Source: Psychrobacillus sp048572895 (GTDB lineage: Bacteria; Bacillota; Bacilli; Bacillales_A; Planococcaceae). From it: DNA of 64,000 bases. Under the pieces are notes generated by a model, which did not search any database, had not been told where the DNA came from, and saw only the letters and a program-made list of their open reading frames with translations. The stretch is taken from the NCBI RefSeq assembly GCF_048572895.1, contig NZ_CP183878.1, forward strand, positions 310,001 through 374,000, read 5' to 3'. The position numbers and the translations under genes were made by a program. Positions 44,198-52,357 of this stretch are shown piece by piece (position 1 is the stretch's first letter; each line of letters opens with the position of its first letter).

Positions 44198-45763
44198 TTA
44201 GTCTTTAATAACTTCTTTACCAGTAGAGAACCATTCCTCTACGTTCCACACTTTTGTTACAAGGCCTTCATAAAATTCTGGTTCATGGCTAACGAGTACA
44301 ATTGTACCCTTGAACTCTGTCATAGCGCGTTTTAACTCTTCTTTTGCATGAATATCTAAATGGTTTGTTGGCTCATCGAAGATTAACCAGTTCGTTTCTT
44401 CCATCATTAATTTACATAGACGAACTTTTGCTTGCTCCCCACCACTTAAACTAGATAGCGGACGGGAGATATGTTCGCTCTTTAGACCAGTACGAGCTAA
44501 TGCGCCACGCACTTGGGCTTGTCCCATACTTGGATACGTTTCCCAGATAGCTTCGATTGGTGTAATATTACCGGCTTTTACTTCCTGTTCGAAATAACAA
44601 GGGGTTAAGAAATCACCACGTGTTACTGTTCCATTTAAAGGAGGTATTTTGCCAAGGATTGTTTTTAGTAAGGTCGATTTACCGACCCCATTCATGCCGA
44701 CTAGGGCTATTTTTTCACCACGCTCAATTGTAAATGTCAAAGGAGGTAGTAACGCCTTATCGTAACCGATTTCCAAATGTTCTGCCTCTACAACATAGCG
44801 ACTAGGACTGCGGGATTCCTTGAAGCTAAATTCAGGTTTTGCTGCCGTTTCAGGACGATCGATTCGTTCGATTCGGTCCAGCTGTTTCTGACGAGATTTT
44901 GCTCGTCCTGTCGTAGAGTATCGTGCTTTATTTTTGGCGATAAAGTCTTCTTGTTTTTTTATGAAATCCTGTTGCTTCTCATAAGCATCGATATGCTGTC
45001 TTTTATTCAGCTCGGCAAGCTCTAAGAACTTCTCATAGGATGCTGTGTATCTTGTCAGTTTTGAAAACTCTAACTGGAAGATGACTCCTACAATGCCGTT
45101 CATGAATTCTGTGTCATGCGAAATTAATAAAAACGCATGGGGATAGTTTTTCAAATAGTTGGAAAGCCAGTTTACATGCTCTTCATCTAAATAGTTGGTA
45201 GGCTCATCTAAAAGCAATACTTTAGGCTTTTCTAATAATAGCTTCGCCAGTAAAACTTTTGTACGCTGACCACCAGAAAGTGCCTCAACTGGGCGATCTA
45301 AGCCAATAGCGTCTAGTCCAAGACCTCTAGCAACTTCTTCTACTTTCATATCTAATGAATAAAAGTCTCCAGCATCTAAAGCATCTTGAATTTCTGCCAT
45401 TTGCTCTAATAACACTTCGAGCTCTTCGGGAGTTGCATCTGCCATTTTTCCAATTATTTCATTTAACTCTGCTTCTTTTTTATAAAGTGGTAAAAAGGCA
45501 TCACGAAGCGTATCAAACATCGTGCGACCCGATTCAAGACGAGTATGCTGATCTAAGTATCCATAATGGGTACCTGGTAGCCATTCCACACGACCTTCAT
45601 CGTGAATAATTTCTCCTGTCAAAATATTCATCAATGTTGATTTACCAACACCGTTTGCACCTACAAGTCCTACATGCTCACCTTCGACTAAGCGAAATGA
45701 AACTTCCTTGAAAAGGGTGCGATCTCCGAATGTATGTCCTAAATTTTCTACTAATAAGCTCAT
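44198..45763 (-). CDS. yfmM: ABC-F ATPase, YfmM-like
   Basis: A 521-residue soluble protein with two ABC ATPase domains in one chain and no membrane segments. Domain 1: GANGVGKST (near 34), LSGGQRTKVLLAKLLL, LLLDEPTNYLD. A charged linker (about 240-310, with RYSTTGRAKSRQKQLDR) is the ribosome-contacting segment of ABC-F proteins. Domain 2: GMNGVGKST, LSGGEQAKVRLCKLMM, IFDEPTNHLD. Strong resemblance to YfmM of Bacillus subtilis. It acts on the ribosome, as translation factor or antibiotic protection; the former is likelier for a chromosomal member of this subgroup. Confidence 0.85.
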   Translation of the reverse strand: MSLLVENLGHTFGDRTLFKEVSFRLVEGEHVGLVGANGVGKSTLMNILTGEIIHDEGRVEWLPGTHYGYLDQHTRLESGRTMFDTLRDAFLPLYKKEAELNEIIGKMADATPEELEVLLEQMAEIQDALDAGDFYSLDMKVEEVARGLGLDAIGLDRPVEALSGGQRTKVLLAKLLLEKPKVLLLDEPTNYLDEEHVNWLSNYLKNYPHAFLLISHDTEFMNGIVGVIFQLEFSKLTRYTASYEKFLELAELNKRQHIDAYEKQQDFIKKQEDFIAKNKARYSTTGRAKSRQKQLDRIERIDRPETAAKPEFSFKESRSPSRYVVEAEHLEIGYDKALLPPLTFTIERGEKIALVGMNGVGKSTLLKTILGKIPPLNGTVTRGDFLTPCYFEQEVKAGNITPIEAIWETYPSMGQAQVRGALARTGLKSEHISRPLSSLSGGEQAKVRLCKLMMEETNWLIFDEPTNHLDIHAKEELKRAMTEFKGTIVLVSHEPEFYEGLVTKVWNVEEWFSTGKEVIKD

Positions 45764-45797
45764 GTATTTATTTCCTCCAAAAAGAAAGCTCTGCGGA

Positions 45798-45983
45798 TTA
45801 TGATAATTCCGCGAGCTGTTTGTTTAGTTCTGCAAGTTTTTCTTCCATTTTCGCTAGTCTACGTTCAGCATTTTCAACCTGAGTAGGATGGCCATTTGAT
45901 TCTAATTTTTCCATATCACCTTGCAAGTTAATATAGTCCAATTTTAGCTCTGCAATTTCTGATTGTAGTTGTGACTTTGTCAT
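45798..45983 (-). CDS. SE1832-like small coiled-coil protein
   Basis: A 61-residue charged helical protein with Leu heptads (IAELKLDYINLQGDMEKLES), matching the SE1832 family of unknown function. GAAGGTG lies 7 bases before the chosen ATG; another ATG one codon earlier is equally readable. It sits 35 bases upstream of the ABC-F gene on the same strand and is probably cotranscribed with it. Confidence 0.72.
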   Translation of the reverse strand: MTKSQLQSEIAELKLDYINLQGDMEKLESNGHPTQVENAERRLAKMEEKLAELNKQLAELS

Positions 45984-46031
45984 CATCAAACACCTTCGTC
46001 ATTTTGCATTTATTGTAGCATAAAAATGGAC

Positions 46032-47036
46032 TTAGCGTACGATTTCTTGTTCCTCTTTCGAACTTGCAATCGTTTGTTCAATTAGTTTTACCAATTCTAC
46101 TATGTTATTACTAAAATCAAAGCGTTTCTGTTTTTGTATATAGGCATTTCTTCTATTATCATGCAGGATAATTTCCATCACCGCATTTTGAAGGTAAGAT
46201 TGTTTTATTTTTCTACCAAGTCCTAGGTTTGCGAAACCATGTCCTTCTTGTGGAAATGCATAGTTAACTTCTTCTTCATGTGCACAGAGTACGATGCAAG
46301 GTATTTGAAATTGTGCAACTAAGAATGGCATATACGATCCAGAAGTTATGACGATATCGCTATTTGAAAGGAACGTTTCGGGCTCCGTTGTAGAGATAAT
46401 TTGTATAGATTTACGTGTAAGTGCAAAACGTTTTAGGTCGAGCACATCATGCTTGTAATGTTCGTCCACTAACACGCTAATCTGCAGTGGAATATGGAGC
46501 TGTACAAGATGTCTTAAAGTTCGATAAGTTAAATTTTCGGGATCTTCATGAGGGAAGGATACGATTATATGCGGGGGATCCTGTATCATGTTATTATTTT
46601 TATAGATAACTTTTTTTGTTTGAATATATCCAAGCGGACCAAGTACATAATGCTCTTTCGCTAAGTCCTTTGGATTTTCATACAGCGATTGAATAACAAG
46701 ATCAGCTAAAGCCCCGCCATCTCCATGGTCGTCCAAATGAATAAGCGCACTACCCAACACTTTTAAACGACGAATTAGATCTTTTTCCGAATTTCCACCA
46801 TCATGCATGATGCAAGTCGGATTAAAAGCTTTCATTTCCTCGATCAGGTGAGCATTATTTCTATACAGTAAAGGTTTAATCTGTTGTTTTTTTAAATATT
46901 GAATGAGGCTTGTATTAGAACTATGCACAAAAATTTCGAAGTTAGTTGGTTTTAATGAAGAAAGTAATGCTATTGCACGATCTGCAGGATAAAGTCCACG
47001 GTGTGGTAATGTATTCAATAAATAAGCTAGTTTCAA
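46032..47036 (-). CDS. PseG/SpsG-like nucleotide-sugar enzyme
   Basis: A 334-residue protein with two Rossmann-like halves of the GT-B fold, resembling PseG and the spore coat polysaccharide protein SpsG. The N-terminal ADRAIALLSSLK and the C-terminal SDIVITSGSYMPFLVAQFQIPCIVL (in parts) correspond to the family. It would hydrolyse or transfer a nucleotide sugar. No other sugar biosynthesis gene is nearby, which makes the pathway uncertain. It is divergent from the oxidoreductase gene at 47114. Confidence 0.55.
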   Translation of the reverse strand: MKLAYLLNTLPHRGLYPADRAIALLSSLKPTNFEIFVHSSNTSLIQYLKKQQIKPLLYRNNAHLIEEMKAFNPTCIMHDGGNSEKDLIRRLKVLGSALIHLDDHGDGGALADLVIQSLYENPKDLAKEHYVLGPLGYIQTKKVIYKNNNMIQDPPHIIVSFPHEDPENLTYRTLRHLVQLHIPLQISVLVDEHYKHDVLDLKRFALTRKSIQIISTTEPETFLSNSDIVITSGSYMPFLVAQFQIPCIVLCAHEEEVNYAFPQEGHGFANLGLGRKIKQSYLQNAVMEIILHDNRRNAYIQKQKRFDFSNNIVELVKLIEQTIASSKEEQEIVR

Positions 47037-47113
47037 ATTTCATCTTCCTTTCCAAAGGTTATCTCTTTAGTGTATGGATTTGTACTGGTGCTTATGACAA
47101 GGAGGGAAGTAAT

Positions 47114-47872
47114 ATGGCTAGAAGAGTAGCTATAGTAGTAGGTGCTACCGGTTTTACTGGACAGTTTCTAGTAAAACAATTATGTGAGAGTGAAGAATAT
47201 GCAGCAGTTTCGGTAATAGTTAGAAGAGACTTTTCTTATAAGCATGCCAAGCTAGATATTCAGGTGAAAAATTTTGATAGATTAGAGGAAAGCGATTTAG
47301 ATATTGCAGATGATCTATTTTGCTGTTTAGGGACTACGTGGAAAAAAGCCAAATCAAAAGAGAACTTTGAGCGAGTAGATTTAGAATATCCATTACGAAT
47401 TGCTTCTTTAGCAAAAAAACGTGGGATTCCAAATTTTCATGTGGTTTCAGCGATTGGCTCCAATAAAAAATCTCTTTTTTTCTATAGTAGAGTAAAGGGT
47501 AAGATGGAGGAGGGATTAATAGAAATGGAGCTGCCGCATCTATTTATTTATAGACCTTCCTTGTTAACAGGGGGGCGGGGCGAGTTCCGCTTAGGAGAGC
47601 GCCTGTCCGAAGGTGTTTTCCAACTTATAAATCCTCTATTAATAGGACCTTTAAAAAGAATGCGCTCCATAGAAGGTAAACAGCTGGCTTTTTCTATGTA
47701 CCATTACGCAATACATAATACAAAAAAGAATGTAACAATCTATAAACCATTAGATATTTTAAACGCTAAGCCTATGGAAAAAATAGAAGAACAGCCAATT
47801 TCACGAGAAGAATTATTCAATTGGGATAATCGAGGAGATATTTTTGTAGATCAGGAAAAAATTAATAAATAA
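47114..47872 (+). CDS. NAD(P)-binding oxidoreductase (TIP30-like SDR)
   Basis: A 252-residue protein of the atypical short-chain dehydrogenase group related to HTATIP2/TIP30 and YbjT. The dinucleotide motif GATGFTG (10-16) is at the N-terminus; CLGTTWKKAKS (near 75) and VSAIGSNKKSLFFYSRVKGKME (in parts) are typical. The ATG at 47114 follows AAGGAGGG; a longer frame from 46946 overlaps the divergent gene and is not supported. It is followed after 11 bases by the antiporter gene and is probably cotranscribed. Substrate unknown. Confidence 0.8.
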   Translation: MARRVAIVVGATGFTGQFLVKQLCESEEYAAVSVIVRRDFSYKHAKLDIQVKNFDRLEESDLDIADDLFCCLGTTWKKAKSKENFERVDLEYPLRIASLAKKRGIPNFHVVSAIGSNKKSLFFYSRVKGKMEEGLIEMELPHLFIYRPSLLTGGRGEFRLGERLSEGVFQLINPLLIGPLKRMRSIEGKQLAFSMYHYAIHNTKKNVTIYKPLDILNAKPMEKIEEQPISREELFNWDNRGDIFVDQEKINK

Positions 47873-47883
47873 GGGGAGACGCT

Positions 47884-49716
47884 ATGTTAGATTCGATGTT
47901 ATTCGTTTTAATGTTTGTTGTAGTATTAGGAATATTTTCGCAATGGTTGGCATGGCGTATACGAATGCCTGCAATAGTATTAATGTCGATAGTAGGACTA
48001 TTAGTTGGACCGATTTTGGGACTGATCAACCCACAGGAGAGTTTAGGTGAATTGTTTAGCCCGCTTATTTCTTTAGCGGTTGCTATTATATTATTTGAAG
48101 GAAGTTTAAATCTAGATTTCCGTGAAGTACGGAGCTTTAGCAAGCCACTTACTCGAATTGTAACGCTGGGAGCTTTCATTGCTTGGATAGCAGGTTCCCT
48201 TGCTGCGCATTATATTGCGGGACTATCGGTTGCTGTCGCTTTTGTTATCGGGGGGCTATTTATCGTAACTGGTCCAACGGTTATTTTGCCGTTACTTAGA
48301 CAAGCGAAGTTGAAATCTAGACCAGCGGCAATTCTAAAATGGGAAGGGATTGTAGTAGATCCGTTTGGTGCATTATTAGCTGTATTTGCATTTGAAGCCA
48401 TCAAGTTTATAAATGGTGATGAATCGTTCACATCGTTTTTACTTTTCTTCGCAGGTTCCATTTTTTCCGGGGGATTGGGCTGGTTGTTCGGCTGGATCTT
48501 AGGGAAAATGTTTGAAAAAGGTCAGATACCAGAGTATTTAAAAGCACCTGTCGTGTTTGCGGTTGTACTATTGGTTTTTGTTTTCTCTGATGTAATTATG
48601 CACGAAACAGGTTTACTTGCCGTAACCGCTATGGGTATAACGATGGCCAATATGCATATTGCATCCATTAACGATATGAGACATTTTAAAGAAAATATAT
48701 CCGTATTACTTGTTTCTAGTATATTTGTTATGTTAACGGCCTCTTTAAACTCTAGTATATTATTGGAAATATTTAATCCTCAAATCGTGTTATTCGTATT
48801 AGCAATGTTGTTTGTCGTTCGTCCTTTATCCGTATGGTTATCGACTATTGGAACAGATCTAATGAACAATGAAAAAATATTGATCGGATGGATCGCCCCT
48901 CGAGGGATTGTGGCCCTCACTGTTTCCGGATATTTTGCTACTGTGTTACAAGAAAGTGGTTATGAGGATGCAGAAATGCTTACTGCTTTAACATTTGCCC
49001 TCGTGTTTGCAACTGTAATTTTCCATGGATTGTCCATCGGATGGGTTGCCAAAAAACTCAAGCTTGTTGCTACAGAAAAACCGGGCGTACTTATTGTAGG
49101 AGGAAATGCCTTTACGGCAGAGCTTGCACTTTCATTGCTTAACGAGAAAATGGATGTTCTAGTAGTCGATAATTCATGGGAGCAGCTTCGATATGCAAGG
49201 AAACTAGGAGTCCCTACTTATGCAGGGGATATATTATCCGAGCAGACAGAGTATTCCTTAGATCTTGCTCCCTTTCCAAAAATGATTGCTGCAACCGAAA
49301 TGGATGCCTATAATGCATTAATCTGCTCGAACTTTGTAGTGGAGTTAGGACGAGATGCACTATATCAAACTGCCTCTAGCAACATTTCAGAAAATGAGTA
49401 CCATCCATCTATAGGTGGGAAAACGCTATTTAATAGCTCCGCGAATATTTATGATTTAACGGAACTTGTGTTAAAAGGCTTTGTCATTCGAAAGACTAAT
49501 ATTACAGAACAGTACGATTACAATCAATACTTAGATGCTCGTGCGAAAGAATCGACCTTACTTTATATTATTCGAGCAGATGGCACATTGAAGTTCTTTA
49601 CGACCAAAATGGAACTCAGTGCCAATCCAGGTGATCTTGTTGTAAGCTTGACACCTCCAACGCATATACAAGAGACGAATAACCCCTCCGTCAAAAGGAT
49701 GAACTTTGAGAAATAG
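47884..49716 (+). CDS. CPA1-type Na+(K+)/H+ antiporter with RCK-like domain
   Basis: A 610-residue protein: about twelve membrane helices (1-385) of the cation:proton antiporter fold, then a Rossmann-like TrkA-N domain (about 398-500, starting VLIVGGNAFTAELA) and a C-terminal TrkA-C-like segment. The region TGPTVILPLLRQAKL (near 127) and EGIVVDPFGALLAVFAFEA in parts (near 155) carry the conserved Asp of the transport site. It should exchange Na+ or K+ for protons and be gated by a nucleotide or by ions at the cytoplasmic domain. AAGGGGAG precedes the ATG. Confidence 0.85.
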   Translation: MLDSMLFVLMFVVVLGIFSQWLAWRIRMPAIVLMSIVGLLVGPILGLINPQESLGELFSPLISLAVAIILFEGSLNLDFREVRSFSKPLTRIVTLGAFIAWIAGSLAAHYIAGLSVAVAFVIGGLFIVTGPTVILPLLRQAKLKSRPAAILKWEGIVVDPFGALLAVFAFEAIKFINGDESFTSFLLFFAGSIFSGGLGWLFGWILGKMFEKGQIPEYLKAPVVFAVVLLVFVFSDVIMHETGLLAVTAMGITMANMHIASINDMRHFKENISVLLVSSIFVMLTASLNSSILLEIFNPQIVLFVLAMLFVVRPLSVWLSTIGTDLMNNEKILIGWIAPRGIVALTVSGYFATVLQESGYEDAEMLTALTFALVFATVIFHGLSIGWVAKKLKLVATEKPGVLIVGGNAFTAELALSLLNEKMDVLVVDNSWEQLRYARKLGVPTYAGDILSEQTEYSLDLAPFPKMIAATEMDAYNALICSNFVVELGRDALYQTASSNISENEYHPSIGGKTLFNSSANIYDLTELVLKGFVIRKTNITEQYDYNQYLDARAKESTLLYIIRADGTLKFFTTKMELSANPGDLVVSLTPPTHIQETNNPSVKRMNFEK

Positions 49717-49784
49717 GGTCTCTTTTTGCAATATTAGCACCTTTTTTTGATACAATAAAGGACGAATAAGGAGGTTTTTGTAAG

Positions 49785-50348
49785 ATGAAAATTTTACTCG
49801 TAGACGGAACGATAATCGGCACAAAAACAGGTGTCATCCTAGATCAAGTGAAAGACTATATAGAAGAAATTAATCAGGAGTACACATTAGAAATTATTCG
49901 CCTTTCAAATTACGAGCATCAGTTTGTAGATGGACGTCCATTTGAAAATTACAATGATGATATGAAGCTACTTGTAAGTAAATTCGATCAAGCCGATGGA
50001 TTTATCATTGCTTCACCTATTTTCCAAGGTTCTATACCAGGTGTGTTGAAAAACACATTCGATTTCCTGCATCCGAAGTCAATGCGCTACAAACCAGTGT
50101 CAATCGTGGCAAATGGGGGCACATACCAGCATCATCTTGTAATTGAAAATCAGCTTAAACCGATTTTAGATTATTTTAGATGCTTAGTTACACCGAATTA
50201 TGTTTATACGCATAAAGACCACTTCGATGAAAATAATGTAATTATTGATAACGATGTACACGATCGTTTAAGAGAGCTCGCTCGTGTGTTTGTCGAATAC
50301 GCCCAAATGAGCAAAAACCTTTGCAAAGAACCAATTGATGCACATTAA
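49785..50348 (+). CDS. NADPH-dependent FMN reductase family protein
   Basis: A 187-residue flavodoxin-like protein of the NADPH-dependent FMN reductase family. The phosphate loop GTIIGTKTG lies near residues 8-16, and SPIFQGSIPGVLKNTFDFL (near 78-96) is the diagnostic flavin segment. AAGGAGG precedes the ATG. It could reduce free flavin or quinones; the partner is unknown. Monocistronic. Confidence 0.83.
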   Translation: MKILLVDGTIIGTKTGVILDQVKDYIEEINQEYTLEIIRLSNYEHQFVDGRPFENYNDDMKLLVSKFDQADGFIIASPIFQGSIPGVLKNTFDFLHPKSMRYKPVSIVANGGTYQHHLVIENQLKPILDYFRCLVTPNYVYTHKDHFDENNVIIDNDVHDRLRELARVFVEYAQMSKNLCKEPIDAH

Positions 50349-50357
50349 GTTAAGTCA

Positions 50358-50390
50358 AGATGTCTCGGTAACATGGAGGCATCTTTTTTA
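50358..50390 (+). terminator. Terminator of the FMN reductase gene
   Basis: Arms AGATGTCTC (50358-50366) and GAGGCATCT (50376-50384), one G-U pair, followed by T residues. Confidence 0.88.
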
Positions 50391-50416
50391 TATGTCGTAT
50401 TAATTTATTATTTAAA

Positions 50417-50445
50417 TGAACTTTTTCAACTTTGGGATGTCTAAT
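50417..50445 (+). promoter_or_regulatory. Candidate ECF-type promoter
   Basis: TGAACTTTTTC (-35 like) and TGTCTAATG (-10 like) are about 16 bp apart, resembling ECF promoters with TGAAC and CGTC cores. It lies just upstream of the ECF sigma-DUF4179 operon, fitting autoregulation. The -10 has TGTC rather than CGTC. Confidence 0.45.
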
Positions 50446-50471
50446 GTATAACAGAACAAGGGGGTGACCGA

Positions 50472-50990
50472 GTGGAAGAAGTAGAAACCGCTAAGAAAGC
50501 AATAATAGGGGATGAACAAGCTTTCTTACTGATAATGCAATTATATAAAGATACATTATATCAAACGGCCTTAGCATTTTTAAAAAATGAACATGATGCA
50601 CTTGAAGCAATGCAAGAAGTAACTTTTCGGGCTTACCAAAAAATACATACAGTAAAAGAACCGATCTATGTGAAAACATGGCTAGTTCGGATCATGATGA
50701 ATTATTGTCAGGATCAGTTGAAAAAGCGTAAAAGATATAGATCAAGCGAAATGGTACAGGAAATAGGATTTAACGAAGACACTACCCACCTAGAGATCAA
50801 CGAAGCAATAGCATCCTTATCAAGCAGTGAACAGCAGCTAATATTTCTAAAGTACTTTCAAAATACGAAAATAAAAGAAATTGCAGAACTTGAGAAAATC
50901 CCAGAGGGCACTGTAAAGTCAAGGCTTCATAAAGCACTCAAGTCACTTAGAGACTTTCTATCGGAGAAGGGAGATGCAGACCATGTATGA
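50472..50990 (+). CDS. ECF RNA polymerase sigma factor with DUF4179 partner
   Basis: A 172-residue sigma factor. Region 2 (about 20-85) contains DALEAMQEVTFRAYQKI; region 4 (about 110-165) contains KIKEIAELEKIPEGTVKSRL. GTG start behind AAGGGGGTGA. Its last bases overlap the gene for a single-span DUF4179 protein, the standard arrangement for a sigma factor held at the membrane by its cognate anti-sigma protein. The inducing stress is unknown. Confidence 0.88.
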   Translation: MEEVETAKKAIIGDEQAFLLIMQLYKDTLYQTALAFLKNEHDALEAMQEVTFRAYQKIHTVKEPIYVKTWLVRIMMNYCQDQLKKRKRYRSSEMVQEIGFNEDTTHLEINEAIASLSSSEQQLIFLKYFQNTKIKEIAELEKIPEGTVKSRLHKALKSLRDFLSEKGDADHV

Positions 50991-52287
50991 AAAAGAAGAA
51001 GAAATGCTTGATAAAACTAAGAAAAAGCTAGAACAAGTTATTGTACCTGAACAGCTCGTAAATGATGCTATTCTACAGGGGTTATTCCAAGCGAAGTCCA
51101 GAAAGCGTAGGCGTAAAAAAACGCTATGGGCATTCTCAGTTGCAGCAATTCTGATACTAACCTTTGTGACGTCTATTCGTGTATCACCGACATTCGCAAG
51201 TGCTATTTCTACTATTCCAGGGATGGATCGGTTTGTGTATCTCATTCAGTTTGATAAAGGCATCGAAGCTATAGTTGAAAATGATTATTATGAGTCTATT
51301 GGTATTACTCAAGTTAAAAATAATATATCGTTTACGGTAGATGGAATTATTATCGATGAAACAGGTGCTGAAATATTTTACACTTTAGAGGCTCCGCATT
51401 CACTTGATAATATGGATTATGAACATATTAAGCTATTTAATGATGAGCATGAGCTAGTAGCATCGAGTAGTTATGATTTACCAGACCAAGAAACAGCAAA
51501 TAGAAAAGTGGACCAATTTAGTCTTGTATTTGTTGAGCCAGAGCAATTTAAAAGTAATAATTTTGAAGTTCAATTTGAAGTGAAGCAGGCTAATAAAACA
51601 ATATTATTTAAAGTGCCATTTACTCTTAAAAATGAAATAAAAGCGGGGAAAGTCTATACATTAAATGAAACCGTTGAGATAGATGGTCAACAAATTAGAT
51701 TAAAAGAAATAAAAGTATATCCACTAAGAGTATCTGTAACTTTAGAATTTAATGAACAAAATGAAAAGAAAATATTGCAGTTTGAGGATATGCGAATAGA
51801 AGACGAAAAGGGAGAAGTATGGAGTTCCATTCAAAATGGAATAACTGGTTTTGGTGAAAATCAACTCAAAGTAAATACGTATTTTTTACAAAGTAACTAT
51901 TTTAAAGAACCAAAAGAGCTTTACCTAAAGTTTGATAAGGTGCAGGCACTCCCTAAAGTAGAAAGCTACTTGCTAGTAGACTTTGCAAAAAAGGAAATCC
52001 TTGAGCAGCCATCCGATGGAAAAATGGAAGTAGTAAATGTTGGCGGTAATACAATTGAACTCAAATATCAGCCGATAAGAGAGAATCATACGTATTCCTT
52101 ATTTTCTCAAGGAGAAAACGCTAAAGGCGAGATAGTTGATATAGGAATGCAAGCTAATTGGGGGGACGAAGAGGAGCAGCATGCAGAAATTACTATAGAT
52201 GCAAAGGATATTATTAACCCCGTGAAAATAGATTTCATAGCATATCCCAATTACTTAGACGGCTCTGTTTCAATTCAAGTGAAATAG
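50983..52287 (+). CDS. DUF4179 membrane protein, probable anti-sigma factor
   Basis: About 434 residues: a short cytoplasmic N-terminal segment (1-45) with the basic KSRKRRRKK, one membrane helix (about 46-65), then the DUF4179 domain (about 70-150) and a long beta-rich extracellular part. It overlaps the sigma gene, so it most likely binds that sigma factor through its short N-terminus and senses an envelope signal outside. Starts at 50974 and 50983 are both readable; AAGGGAG fits the second better. A strong terminator follows. Confidence 0.82.
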   Translation: MYEKEEEMLDKTKKKLEQVIVPEQLVNDAILQGLFQAKSRKRRRKKTLWAFSVAAILILTFVTSIRVSPTFASAISTIPGMDRFVYLIQFDKGIEAIVENDYYESIGITQVKNNISFTVDGIIIDETGAEIFYTLEAPHSLDNMDYEHIKLFNDEHELVASSSYDLPDQETANRKVDQFSLVFVEPEQFKSNNFEVQFEVKQANKTILFKVPFTLKNEIKAGKVYTLNETVEIDGQQIRLKEIKVYPLRVSVTLEFNEQNEKKILQFEDMRIEDEKGEVWSSIQNGITGFGENQLKVNTYFLQSNYFKEPKELYLKFDKVQALPKVESYLLVDFAKKEILEQPSDGKMEVVNVGGNTIELKYQPIRENHTYSLFSQGENAKGEIVDIGMQANWGDEEEQHAEITIDAKDIINPVKIDFIAYPNYLDGSVSIQVK

Positions 52288-52311
52288 GGATGATGAACCA
52301 GTAATAAAAAC

Positions 52312-52352
52312 AGGTGAAGAAAAATGTTCTATTTTTCTTCACCTATTTTTAT
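52312..52352. terminator. Bidirectional terminator
   Basis: Perfect 14-bp arms AGGTGAAGAAAAAT (52312-52325) and ATTTTTCTTCACCT (52331-52344), then ATTTTTATTT. It separates the DUF4179 gene from the convergent GGDEF-EAL gene. Confidence 0.93.
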
Positions 52353-52357
52353 TTGGC

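Noticed and set aside
46946..47113. Longer start of the NAD(P)-binding oxidoreductase
   Set aside because: It overlaps the divergent gene, and the dinucleotide motif near the N-terminus plus AAGGAGGG support 47114.
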